Shown: piece after piece, positions 27,167 to 35,668 of the stretch
Numbering within the stretch: position 1 is the stretch's first letter
How the letters are laid out: every line of letters starts with the position of its first letter
Source of the DNA: Rhizobium sp. BG4
GTDB lineage: Bacteria > Pseudomonadota > Alphaproteobacteria > Rhizobiales > Rhizobiaceae
Assembly (NCBI RefSeq): GCF_016864575.1
Contig: NZ_CP044125.1
Coordinates: forward strand, 3,330,001 to 3,394,000
Direction of reading: 5' to 3'
DNA length: 64,000 nucleotides
The notes under the pieces: model-generated
Told to the model about the DNA's origin: nothing
The model's database searches: none
Seen by the model: the letters and a program-made list of their open reading frames with translations, nothing else
Made by a program: the position numbers and the translations under genes

Positions 27167-28111
27167 ATGAGCGAAGCCGCAAACCCAGACATCACTCCGA
27201 TCAAGCGCCCCGTGCGCTGGCATATCGGCGTCTTTCTCTTTCCGGCATTCGTCGTCTATTCGGCGATCATGATCCTGCCGCTGATCGAAACGCTCAGGCT
27301 TTCGTTCTACAATCTGGTCGATGGCCAATCGACCTTCGTCGGGCTCGCCAACTACGAGGTGCTGTTTGGAGACGCGCGCTGGGCGCACGACTTCTGGAAC
27401 GCCCTGGTCAACAACCTGATTTTCTTCGTCATTCACATGTGCGTGCAGAACCCGATCGGCATTGCGCTGGCGGCTCTCCTGTCGACGCCGCGGCTGCGTT
27501 TCGTCGCTTTCTACCGCACCGCCATGTTCCTGCCGACGCTGCTGTCCTTCGTCATCGTCGGCTTCATCTGGAAGCTGATCCTGTCGCCGATCTGGGGTGT
27601 TGCGCCCTGGCTGATGGGCCTTGTCGGCATGAAGGGGCTGTTTGCACCCTGGCTCGGACAATCCGGTCCGGCGCTGATCGCCGTCTCGCTGATTTCCAAC
27701 TGGCAGTATATCGGCATCCCGATGATGCTGATTTATGCAGCGCTGCTTTCGATCCCGGAAGAAGTGATCGAGGCTGCCGAATGCGACGGCATTACCGGCT
27801 GGGCGCAGTTCTGGAAGATCAAGCTGCCGCTGATCCTGCCGGCGATCGGCATCATCTCGATCCTCACCTTCGTCGGCAATTTCAACGCCTTCGACCTTGT
27901 CTACACCGTGCAGGGCGCGCTTGCCGGTCCGGATATGTCCACCGATATCCTGGGCACGCTGCTCTACCGCACCTTCTTCGGTTTCCAGCTGCAGCTCGGC
28001 GACCGGTCGATGGGCGCGACGATCGCCACCGTGATGTTCGTCATCATCCTTGCCGGCGTTTCCTTCTATCTCTTCGCCATCCAGCGCCGCATGCGCCGGT
28101 ACCAGTTCTGA
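27167..28111 (+). CDS. Sugar ABC transporter permease (MalF type)
   Basis: A 314-residue inner-membrane protein with six likely membrane segments, from FLFPAFVVYSAIMILPLIETL to ATIATVMFVIILAGVSFYLFAI. The cytoplasmic EAA loop reads EAAECDGITGWAQFWKIKLPLILP (~198-221), where the ATPase docks. The ribosome binding site is a weak AAGGCGAGG. It forms the channel with the next gene product, which starts 10 bp after its stop. Confidence 0.92.
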   Translation: MSEAANPDITPIKRPVRWHIGVFLFPAFVVYSAIMILPLIETLRLSFYNLVDGQSTFVGLANYEVLFGDARWAHDFWNALVNNLIFFVIHMCVQNPIGIALAALLSTPRLRFVAFYRTAMFLPTLLSFVIVGFIWKLILSPIWGVAPWLMGLVGMKGLFAPWLGQSGPALIAVSLISNWQYIGIPMMLIYAALLSIPEEVIEAAECDGITGWAQFWKIKLPLILPAIGIISILTFVGNFNAFDLVYTVQGALAGPDMSTDILGTLLYRTFFGFQLQLGDRSMGATIATVMFVIILAGVSFYLFAIQRRMRRYQF

Positions 28112-28121
28112 GGAGCGCGAC

Positions 28122-28964
28122 ATGTCCAACAAAGCCCGCACTTCTCCCATCCGCACCGGCCTCGTGCATCTGGCGCTCATCGGCTACACGCTGATCGCGA
28201 TCTTCCCGGTGTTCCTGACGATCATCAACTCGTTCAAGGACCGCAACGCGATCTTCCGCTCGCCGCTGCAGGTGCCGACGCCGTCGACCTTCAGCCTTGT
28301 CGGCTACCAGACGGTGCTGGGGCAGGGCGACTTCGCGCTCTATTTCCAGAACAGCTTCATCGTCACCATCGTGTCGATCTTCCTGGTGCTGCTGTTCGGC
28401 GCCATGGCGGCCTTCGCGCTCTCCGAATACCGCTTCAAGGGCAATACGCTCGTCGGTCTCTACATGGCGATCGGCATCATGATCCCGATCCGTCTCGGCA
28501 CGGTGGCGATCCTGCAGGGCATGGTGGCTGCCGGTCTCGTCAATACGCTGACGGCGCTGATCCTCGTCTATACGGCGCAGGGGATACCGCTGGCGATCTT
28601 CATTCTCTCGGAATTCATGCGCACGGTCTCCGATGACCTGAAGAATGCCGGGCGCATTGATGGCCTCTCCGAATATGCGATCTTCTTCCGCCTCGTGCTG
28701 CCGCTGGTGCGGCCGGCCATGGCGACGGTCGCCGTCTTCACCATGATCCCGATCTGGAACGATCTCTGGTTCCCGCTGATCCTGGCGCCGGCCGAAGCGA
28801 CGAAGACCGTGACGCTCGGCAGCCAGATCTTCATCGGTCAGTTCGTGACCAACTGGAACGCGGTTCTGGCGGCGCTGTCGCTGGCGATCCTGCCGATCCT
28901 CGTTCTCTACGTCATTTTCTCGCGGCAGCTGATCCGCGGCATCACCTCTGGAGCAGTGAAATGA
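28122..28964 (+). CDS. Sugar ABC transporter permease (MalG type)
   Basis: A 280-residue inner-membrane protein. It opens with LVHLALIGYTLIAIFPVFLTIINSFKDRNAIF, typical of MalG-type subunits. The EAA-type loop is NAGRIDGLSEYAIFFRLVLPLVRP (~180), and it ends in LAILPILVLYVIFSRQLIRGIT. The start at 28122 follows GGAGCG. Its stop overlaps the next start (ATGA), so translation is coupled to the oxidoreductase gene. Confidence 0.92.
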   Translation: MSNKARTSPIRTGLVHLALIGYTLIAIFPVFLTIINSFKDRNAIFRSPLQVPTPSTFSLVGYQTVLGQGDFALYFQNSFIVTIVSIFLVLLFGAMAAFALSEYRFKGNTLVGLYMAIGIMIPIRLGTVAILQGMVAAGLVNTLTALILVYTAQGIPLAIFILSEFMRTVSDDLKNAGRIDGLSEYAIFFRLVLPLVRPAMATVAVFTMIPIWNDLWFPLILAPAEATKTVTLGSQIFIGQFVTNWNAVLAALSLAILPILVLYVIFSRQLIRGITSGAVK

Positions 28965-30025
28965 GCAGTTCTCAGAAGCCCGTCCGCGTCCTCGTCGCCG
29001 GTCTCGGCAATATGGGCCGTAGCCACGCGCTCGCCTATCACAATAATCCGGGCTACGAGATCGTCGGTCTCGTCAACCGCTCGACGCCGAAGCTCGATCC
29101 GGCGCTCGCAAGCTACAAGATCCATCCGGATTTCTATGCCGCGCTTGCCGAACTGAAGCCCGATCTCTGCGCCGTCTGCACCTATTCGGACAGCCATGCC
29201 GATTATGCCGTTGCCGCCTTCGAGGCTGGCTGCGACGTCTTCGTCGAGAAGCCGCTGGCAACGACCGTTGCCGATGCCGAGCGTGTCGTGGCGGCTGCGA
29301 AGAAGGCCGGGCGCAAGCTCGTTATCGGCTACATCCTTCGCCATCACCCCTCGTGGATCAAGCTGATCGAGGAAGCGCGCAAGCTCGGCGGCCCCTATGT
29401 GTTCCGCATGAACCTCAATCAGCAGTCCAGCGGCCCGACCTGGGAAACGCACAAGTCGCTGATGCAGACGACGCCGCCGATCGTCGATTGCGGCGTCCAC
29501 TATGTCGACGTCATGTGCCAGATCACCGATGCGAAGCCGGTGGAAGTGCGCGGCATGGGCCTGCGTCTCTCCAACGAGATCGCGCCTGACATGTACAATT
29601 ACGGCCACCTGCAGGTGATCTTCGAAGACGGCTCCTGCGGCTGGTACGAGGCCGGCTGGGGCCCGATGATCTCGGAGACGGCCTTCTTCGTGAAGGACGT
29701 GATGTCGCCGAACGGGGCGGTGTCGATCGTCATGGATCCGAACGCCAAGTCCGACGATATCGACACCCATACCAAGACCTCGGTCATCCGCCTGCATAGC
29801 GCCGAGACCGGCCCCGATGGCAAGTTCATCAAGCCGGACCAGGACATGACGATGGCGGGCGAGCCCGGCCATCAGGAGCTTTGCGACCGCGAGCAGGCCT
29901 TCATGCTGAAGGCCATCCGCGAGGATATGGACCTCACCCGCCACATGGGCGACGCCGTGGCGTCGCTGCGCATCTGCCTGGCCGCCGACGAGAGCGCGCG
30001 CACTGGCAAGCCCGTCAAGCTGTAA
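28961..30025 (+). CDS. Gfo/Idh/MocA-family oxidoreductase
   Basis: A 354-residue NAD(P)-dependent sugar dehydrogenase or related enzyme. The N-terminal Rossmann motif is VLVAGLGNMGRSHA (~10-23), the EKP motif is VFVEKPLATT (~88), and the C-terminal substrate domain contains DCGVHYVDVM (~178, catalytic Asp/His region). It is embedded in the transporter operon between permease and ATPase, so it probably acts on the imported sugar. An oxidation step is not part of the standard NagK-NagA-NagB route, which makes this gene notable. Confidence 0.9.
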   Translation: MSSSQKPVRVLVAGLGNMGRSHALAYHNNPGYEIVGLVNRSTPKLDPALASYKIHPDFYAALAELKPDLCAVCTYSDSHADYAVAAFEAGCDVFVEKPLATTVADAERVVAAAKKAGRKLVIGYILRHHPSWIKLIEEARKLGGPYVFRMNLNQQSSGPTWETHKSLMQTTPPIVDCGVHYVDVMCQITDAKPVEVRGMGLRLSNEIAPDMYNYGHLQVIFEDGSCGWYEAGWGPMISETAFFVKDVMSPNGAVSIVMDPNAKSDDIDTHTKTSVIRLHSAETGPDGKFIKPDQDMTMAGEPGHQELCDREQAFMLKAIREDMDLTRHMGDAVASLRICLAADESARTGKPVKL

Positions 30026-30036
30026 GGAATTCGACT

Positions 30037-31038
30037 TTGGGATCGCTTCAACTCAAATCCATCCGCAAGACCTACGGCACTCATGAGGTGCTGAAGGGCA
30101 TCGACCTTGAGGTCAATGACGGCGAATTCGTCATCTTCGTCGGCCCGTCGGGCTGCGGCAAGTCCACCCTGCTGCGCAGCATCGCCGGTCTCGAAGATGT
30201 GACCTCGGGCACCGTGATGATCAACGGCCGCGACGAGACACTGACGCCGCCCGCCAAGCGCGGCATCGCCATGGTCTTCCAGTCCTACGCGCTCTATCCG
30301 CACCTGACGGTCAAGGACAATATGGGCCTCGGCCTGAAGCAGGCCGGTACGCCGAAGGACGAGATCGAGAAGCGCGTCACCGGCGCTTCGAACATGCTGT
30401 CGCTCGCGCCTTATCTCGCCCGCCGTCCGGCCGAGCTTTCGGGCGGCCAGCGCCAGCGCGTCGCGATCGGCCGCGCCATCGTTCGCGAGCCGGAGCTCTT
30501 CCTGTTCGACGAGCCGCTGTCGAACCTCGATGCTGCCTTGCGCGTCCAGACCCGTCTGGAGATCGCCAAGCTGCACCGCCAGCTGAAGGCGACGATGATC
30601 TACGTCACCCACGACCAGGTCGAGGCGATGACGCTTGCCGACAAGATCGTCGTGCTGAACGCCGGGGCGATCGAGCAGGTCGGTTCGCCGATGGAGCTCT
30701 ATAACCGCCCAGCCAATACCTTCGTCGCCGGCTTCATCGGCTCGCCGATGATGAATTTCATCGCCGCCGACAAGCTCGGCGACGGGCAGGCGAAGACCGT
30801 CGGTATCCGCCCGGAACACCTGACCCTGTCGCGCGACAGCGGCACCTGGAAGGCAAAGATCGTCCATGTCGAGCATCTCGGCGCCGACACCATCGTCTAT
30901 CTGGAATCCGACCAGTGCGGCCTGCTGACGGCGCGCCTCTTCGGCGAGCATCAGTATGAGCCGGATGAGGTGGTGTTCGCGACGCCTGACAAGGCGCATA
31001 TGCACCGGTTCGACGGGAATGACCGGGCGATTAGGTAG
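30037..31038 (+). CDS. Sugar ABC transporter ATPase (UgpC/MsmK type)
   Basis: A 333-residue ATPase. Walker A GPSGCGKST (~39), Q-loop VFQSYALYP (~79), signature LSGGQRQRVAIGRAI (~131), Walker B LFLFDEPLSNLD (~151), H-loop VTHDQVEAM (~189), then a C-terminal regulatory TOBE-type domain with GIRPEHL. The start is TTG at 30037, supported by AAGGAAT 5 bp upstream and 11 bp after the previous stop. The C-terminal domain is shorter than in most MalK-type proteins. Confidence 0.92.
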   Translation: MGSLQLKSIRKTYGTHEVLKGIDLEVNDGEFVIFVGPSGCGKSTLLRSIAGLEDVTSGTVMINGRDETLTPPAKRGIAMVFQSYALYPHLTVKDNMGLGLKQAGTPKDEIEKRVTGASNMLSLAPYLARRPAELSGGQRQRVAIGRAIVREPELFLFDEPLSNLDAALRVQTRLEIAKLHRQLKATMIYVTHDQVEAMTLADKIVVLNAGAIEQVGSPMELYNRPANTFVAGFIGSPMMNFIAADKLGDGQAKTVGIRPEHLTLSRDSGTWKAKIVHVEHLGADTIVYLESDQCGLLTARLFGEHQYEPDEVVFATPDKAHMHRFDGNDRAIR

Positions 31039-31060
31039 GGATCGAGTGTAGGAGCCAGTG

Positions 31061-31182
31061 GCCCCCTCATCCGGCCCTTCGGGCCACCTTCTCCCCAGGG
31101 GAGAAGGGATGACTGCGGCACCCGCTGGCGCTGACTTACCCTCTCCCCCACGGGGAGAGGGTAGGGCGAGGGGACTCCGGGC
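31061..31182. repeat. RIME-like intergenic repeat, copy A
   Basis: Two large palindromes: CCCCTCATCCGGCCCTTCGG with CCTTCTCCCC/GGGGAGAAGG, then ACCCTCTCCCC/GGGGAGAGGGT. The arrangement and consensus match the rhizobial intergenic mosaic element RIME1. A closely similar copy lies in the same orientation at 32693-32808, on the other side of the MFS gene. Confidence 0.8.
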
Positions 31183-31237
31183 CGAAGCATTCATAATTGA
31201 GGGCGGCGTTGCCTCGGCAACGCCGCCCTTTCTCGTA

Positions 31238-32580
31238 TCAAGCCTTCTGCGCCAGCCGGTCCGTCAGCTCCTCGATCCCGACTTCCGCCTCGACGCTGTC
31301 GCCCTTCGCCATCAGGTAGAGACCAAGTATGAATGCCAGCGCTGCGATGAACAGCAGATAGTAGGCGTGCGCCATCGGGTTGACCGGCAGAAGCGAGGCG
31401 ACGGCGAGCGGGGTGAGGCCGCCGAAGATGGCGTAGGAGACGTTGTAGGAGAAGGACAGGCCCGTGAAGCGGACGCGGGCCGGGAAGGCGCGGACCATGA
31501 CATAGGGCACGCCGCCGACCATGCCGACGGCAAGTCCCATGATTGCGTAGAGCACGAAGAGCACCGTCAGCGAGACGGCGGCATAGGTGTAGAAGGCGAA
31601 GGTCGCGGCGGCGAAGAAGATGCTGGAGAAGACGAAGAATTTGCCCGAGCCGGTGCGGTCGATGATGGCGCGGCAGCGGCCGTGCCGAAGATCAGGAACA
31701 GCGTGCCGAAGCTGGTGGCGGCGAGCGACTGCTGGGCGGTGTAGCCGTAGAGCTTCTGCAGGAAGGTCGCGGTCATCAGCGTGGTGACGACGATGCCGGC
31801 CGACAGGATCCAGGTGAGCAGCATCGAGATGATGACGCCGCGCGGGTAATCGCGCAGCACCGCCTTCAGCGGCAGTTCATGGGTCAGCGACCGGCTTTCC
31901 TTCATCTCGGCGAAGATCGGCGTTTCCTGCAGCCAGCGGCGCAGATAGACGGCGACGAGGCCGAAGATGCCGCCGAGGAAGAAGGGGATGCGCCAGGCAT
32001 AGGCGGCGACATCCTCGGGCGTAAAGACCGAATTGATGATCGTCGCGATGAACGAGCCGAGCAGGATGCCGAGCGTCAGGCCGGAGCAGAGGAAGCCGCA
32101 GGCGAAACCGACGCGGCGGAAGGGGACGTGTTCGGCAACGAATGTCCAGGCGCCCGGCACCTCGCCGCCGATCGCCGCACCCTGCAGGATGCGCATCAGG
32201 ATCAGTAGAACCGGCGCGGCAATGCCGATCGAGGCATAGGTCGGCATCGCGGCCATGCCGAGCGTCGAAAGCGCCATCAGCAGGATCGAGAAGGCAAAGA
32301 CCCGCTTGCGGCCGAACTTGTCGCCGAAATGGGCAAGCACGATCCCGCCGATCGGGCGCACCAGATAGCCGGCGGCGAAGATGCCGAAGGTCTGGATCAG
32401 CTTCAGCCAGTCGGGCATGTCGGGCGGGAAAAACAGGCCGCCGATGACGGTCGCGAAGAAGACGAAGATGATGAAATCGTAGAATTCCAGCGCGCCGCCC
32501 AGGGCCGAAAGACCGAGAGTGCGGAAATCCTGGGAGGTGAGGCGGCGCGGGGCCGCCGGCGATGCCGTGGTGGGGGACAT
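31238..32580 (-). pseudogene. MHS-type MFS transporter with a frameshift
   Basis: Reading leftwards from ATG 32580, the protein follows the metabolite:H+ symporter branch of the MFS: LGGALEFYDFIIFVFFA, GDKFGRKRVF, RILQGAAIGGEVPG and RRWLQETPIF. After FGTLFLIFGTAAA the frame is lost at ~31669-31672. The rest (IIDRTGSGKFFVFSSI, then VLYAIMGLAVGMVGGVPYVM) continues in another frame to the stop at 31238-31240. One missing base explains it. The restored length is ~447 residues with 12 membrane segments. It may be a real pseudogene or a sequencing error. The start at 32580 is preferred to 32628, which adds an atypical N-terminus. Confidence 0.8.
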
Positions 32581-32692
32581 GATGCTGCGCTTCTTTATGG
32601 ACCGGTAATATGTCGGTCCTTGCGCCATCGGGGCGGGTATTTCAAGGGCAGTGGCGGTGTTTGTTGGCCTCTGCCGAGATCGCTACGGCGCG

Positions 32693-32808
32693 TGGCCCCT
32701 CATCCGCCTTCGGGCACCTTCTCCCCGGGGGGAGAAGGGGAGCGTGCCGCAGCGTCGATTTCCCCTCCCCCAGCGGGGAGAGGGTTAGGGTGAAGGGGCT
32801 CCGGGCCG
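32693..32808. repeat. RIME-like intergenic repeat, copy B
   Basis: CCCCTCATCCGCCTTCGGGC, then CCTTCTCCCC/GGGGAGAAGG and CCCTCCCC...GGGGAGAGGG, ending in CTCCGGGCCG as in copy A. It lies between the MFS gene and the ATPase gene. Confidence 0.8.
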
Positions 32809-32843
32809 CAGCTTCTGCCTTGGTCCGTTCCCCAAGTCTGTTT

Positions 32844-33905
32844 TCAATCCCGGATCACCAACAGATCCGCCGCCATGAAGCGCAGCGTCACGGTTTCGCC
32901 AGCCTGCGGCGGAGCGACGCCCGGGTTGTTGAACATGTCGAAGGAAATGACGTTGCCGCCGACATTCATGCGGGTGCGGATGACCGAGCCCAGGAAGTGG
33001 GCGGAGACGACCTGGCCGGTCAGCGCCGTATCGCTCTTGACGCCTTCGCCGAGCGAGCCGGCTTCCGGACGCAGCGCCAGCTGCACGGTGTCGCCGGCCT
33101 TGTAGGTTTGGACCGACTGCTTCAGCGTGACGCCCTGATCGCCGATCTGGATGCGGTTGGCGGCGGGGTCGACGACCTTGGCTTCGATCAGGTTCAGGGT
33201 GCCGACGAAAGAGGCGACGAAGCGGGTGGCCGGCGTGTTGTAGATCTCGAAGGGCGTGCCGATCTGGTCGGCCTTGCCCGAGTTCATGACGACGATGCGG
33301 TCGGAGATCGACAGCGCTTCTTCCTGGTCATGGGTGACGAAGATCGTGGTGATGCCGAGCTGGCGCTGGATCGCCCGGATTTCTTCGCGCAGCGATACGC
33401 GGATCTTGGCGTCGAGCGCGGAGAGCGGTTCGTCGAGCAGCAGGACCTGCGGCTTGACGGCGAGAGCACGGGCGAGCGCCACGCGCTGCTGCTGGCCGCC
33501 GGACATCTGGTAGGGGAAACGGTCGGCGAGGTGGCCGAGATGGATCAGCGCCAGCATTTCCTTCACGCGGGCGTCGATCTCGGCCTTCGGCTTGCCGGCG
33601 ACCTTCATGCCGAAGGCGACGTTGTCGTGCACCGTCATGTTCGGGAACAGCGCGTAGGCCTGGAAGACCATGCCGATATTGCGCTGGTTCGGCTTCAGCG
33701 AGGTCTGGTCCTTGCCATTGATCGTCAGCGCGCCGCCGGTCGGCGTTTCGAAGCCGGCGATCATGCGCAGGATCGTGGTCTTGCCACAGCCCGATGGACC
33801 GAGGAAGGAGACGAATTCTCCCTTCTCGATATTCATGTTGAAGTTCTTGACGACCTGGACCTGGCCGAAGGACTTCTGAATGTTGGTCAGCGTGAGAAAT
33901 GACAT
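32844..33905 (-). CDS. ABC transporter ATPase (PotA/FbpC type)
   Basis: A 353-residue ATPase. Walker A GPSGCGKTT (~36), Q-loop VFQAYALFP, signature MSGGQQQRVALARAL (~134), Walker B VLLLDEPLSALD and H-loop VTHDQEEAL. A TOBE-type domain follows (~280-350) with LRPEAGSL. This is the type that powers putrescine/spermidine, iron(III) or phosphonate uptake. It is the last gene of a leftward operon with two permeases and a binding protein; AAGG lies 9 bp before the ATG. Confidence 0.92.
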   Translation of the reverse strand: MSFLTLTNIQKSFGQVQVVKNFNMNIEKGEFVSFLGPSGCGKTTILRMIAGFETPTGGALTINGKDQTSLKPNQRNIGMVFQAYALFPNMTVHDNVAFGMKVAGKPKAEIDARVKEMLALIHLGHLADRFPYQMSGGQQQRVALARALAVKPQVLLLDEPLSALDAKIRVSLREEIRAIQRQLGITTIFVTHDQEEALSISDRIVVMNSGKADQIGTPFEIYNTPATRFVASFVGTLNLIEAKVVDPAANRIQIGDQGVTLKQSVQTYKAGDTVQLALRPEAGSLGEGVKSDTALTGQVVSAHFLGSVIRTRMNVGGNVISFDMFNNPGVAPPQAGETVTLRFMAADLLVIRD

Positions 33906-33917
33906 GAGACGGATACC

Positions 33918-34715
33918 TTAAGCCTTGGCCGGACGGGCCTTGCCGAAGCGGGAGACGAGATTGAGCAAGCCCATGCTGAGCCAGGTGATGGAGAAGGCGA
34001 TCACGGCGAGTGCCGAGGGTTCATAGGCCTTGTTGGCACCGACGAGCTGCAGATACGGGCCGAAGGCCGGCCGGTTGAGCAGGGCTGCGAAGGTGAACTC
34101 GCCCATGACGATCGCGAGCGTGATGAAGGCGCCGGAGAGGACGCCGCTCATGACGTTCGGGAAGATGCACTTGAACATGATCGTCGGCCACTTGGCGCCG
34201 AGGCTTTCGGCGGCTTCCGTCAGGGTCCGCACGTCGATGGCGCGCATCGCGGTATCGACCGAGCGGTACATGTAGGGCAGCGACAGGGTGATGTAGGAGA
34301 AGACCAAGAGCACGTTGGTGCCCATGGTCGAGCCCGTCATCGGCAGGATCGACGACGAGTTATACATGCGCAGATAGCCGAAGACGATGACGATCGCGGG
34401 GATGACCAGCGGCAGCAGCGTGATGAACTCGACGACCTGGCGCATCTGCGGAAGGCGCAGGCGCACCCAATAGGCCGTCGGCACGACGAGCAGCATGCCG
34501 AAGATGATGGTCATCAGGGCCATCAGCATCGAATAGCCGAAGGTCTGCTGGAATTGCGCGTCGGAGAAAACCGACTTGTAGGCATCGAAGCTGTAGCCGT
34601 CGCGGCGCATGCGCAGCGAGAATTCGAGCGTGCCGAGAAGCGGGACGATGAAATAGGTCGCGCCGATGATTATGGCGATCCAGGCGCCGATACGTTGTCC
34701 CTTCATTTCTGCCAC
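33918..34715 (-). CDS. ABC transporter permease (PotC type)
   Basis: A 265-residue inner-membrane protein with six likely membrane segments, the first being IGAWIAIIIGATYFIVPLLGTLEFSL. The EAA loop is EAAESLGAKWPTIMFKCIFPNVMSG (~165, in part). It overlaps the preceding permease by 13 bp, so the two are translationally coupled. Its partner ATPase follows after 12 bp. Confidence 0.9.
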   Translation of the reverse strand: MAEMKGQRIGAWIAIIIGATYFIVPLLGTLEFSLRMRRDGYSFDAYKSVFSDAQFQQTFGYSMLMALMTIIFGMLLVVPTAYWVRLRLPQMRQVVEFITLLPLVIPAIVIVFGYLRMYNSSSILPMTGSTMGTNVLLVFSYITLSLPYMYRSVDTAMRAIDVRTLTEAAESLGAKWPTIMFKCIFPNVMSGVLSGAFITLAIVMGEFTFAALLNRPAFGPYLQLVGANKAYEPSALAVIAFSITWLSMGLLNLVSRFGKARPAKA

Positions 34716-35596
34716 CGTTCAGCGCGCATGCGCAGCATGAGGTAAAGGACGTTCGAGACGCCGGTAATGACGATCATGCCGAGTGCGATCGCGTAGCCGA
34801 GGTTGGCGTTGTGCAGAACGTCGCCGCGGATCTGCGCATAGAGCAGGATCGGTACGATGTTCAGCGACGAACCGGTCAGTGCGTAGGCGGTCGCGATGGC
34901 GCCGAAGGCGTTCGCGAAGAGCAGCAGCGTCGTGCCGAGCAGGCTCGGCCAGAGGATCGGCAGGGCGACCATCGTCCAGTACTGGCGGTTGCTGGCGCCG
35001 AGGATTTCGGCAGCCTCGCGCCATTCCTTCTTCATGCCGTCGAGGGCAGGCGTCAGGATCAGCACCATCAGCGGGATCTGGAAATACATGTAGGTGATGG
35101 TCAGGCCGAAGAAGGACAGCAGGTTGAAGCCGGTGCCGTAGAGATTGAAGCCGAACCAGTCACGCAGGAAAATGGTTACGAGGCCGGTGCGGCCGAGCGT
35201 CGCCAGGAACGAGAAGGCGAGCGGGATGCCGGCGAAGTTGGAGGCGACGCCCGAGAAGGTCAGCAGCGTGCCGCGCACCGAGGCGGGCAGGCCGCCGAGC
35301 ACCACTGCCCAGGCGAGGAAAAAGCCGATGAGCGCACCGCCGAGAGCCGAGGCAACCGAGACGCGGATACTGATCCAGTATGCGCTCAGGATGGATGGCG
35401 TGAAGAGATCGGCGATGTTCTTCAGCGTGAATTGACCGTCCGGCGTGAAGAACGCGCCGATGACCAGATAGAGCGTCGGGATGATCAGAAACAGCAGGGC
35501 GAAGATGATGAATGGGGCGATGCCGAGCCAATCCACCACGCGATCGCGGTTGATGAATGGGGCACTGCTTGCCGCAGGCGCAGTCACGGTGCTCAT
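34703..35596 (-). CDS. ABC transporter permease (PotB type)
   Basis: A 297-residue inner-membrane protein. A polar N-terminus is followed by WLGIAPFIIFALLFLIIPTLYLVIGAFF. The EAA loop is EAAEILGASNRQYWTMVALPILWP (~212). The ribosome binding site before ATG 35596 is not obvious (CGGATGAGCATCC), which would lower expression relative to the binding protein. An intercistronic terminator-like hairpin lies upstream. Confidence 0.9.
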   Translation of the reverse strand: MSTVTAPAASSAPFINRDRVVDWLGIAPFIIFALLFLIIPTLYLVIGAFFTPDGQFTLKNIADLFTPSILSAYWISIRVSVASALGGALIGFFLAWAVVLGGLPASVRGTLLTFSGVASNFAGIPLAFSFLATLGRTGLVTIFLRDWFGFNLYGTGFNLLSFFGLTITYMYFQIPLMVLILTPALDGMKKEWREAAEILGASNRQYWTMVALPILWPSLLGTTLLLFANAFGAIATAYALTGSSLNIVPILLYAQIRGDVLHNANLGYAIALGMIVITGVSNVLYLMLRMRAERWQK

Positions 35597-35621
35597 GGAT
35601 GCTCATCCGGGGACGTCGAGG

Positions 35622-35654
35622 GGAAAAAGAACCTCCCCGCCGTGGGCGGGGAGG
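35622..35654 (-). terminator. Intercistronic terminator/attenuator between binding protein and permease
   Basis: On the minus strand a perfect 10-bp stem (CCTCCCCGCC/GGCGGGGAGG, loop CAC) is followed by TTCTTTTT. It lies 14 bp after the binding-protein stop and would stop most transcripts, letting only some read into the permease genes. Confidence 0.8.
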
Positions 35655-35668
35655 CATGGCAGCAGATA

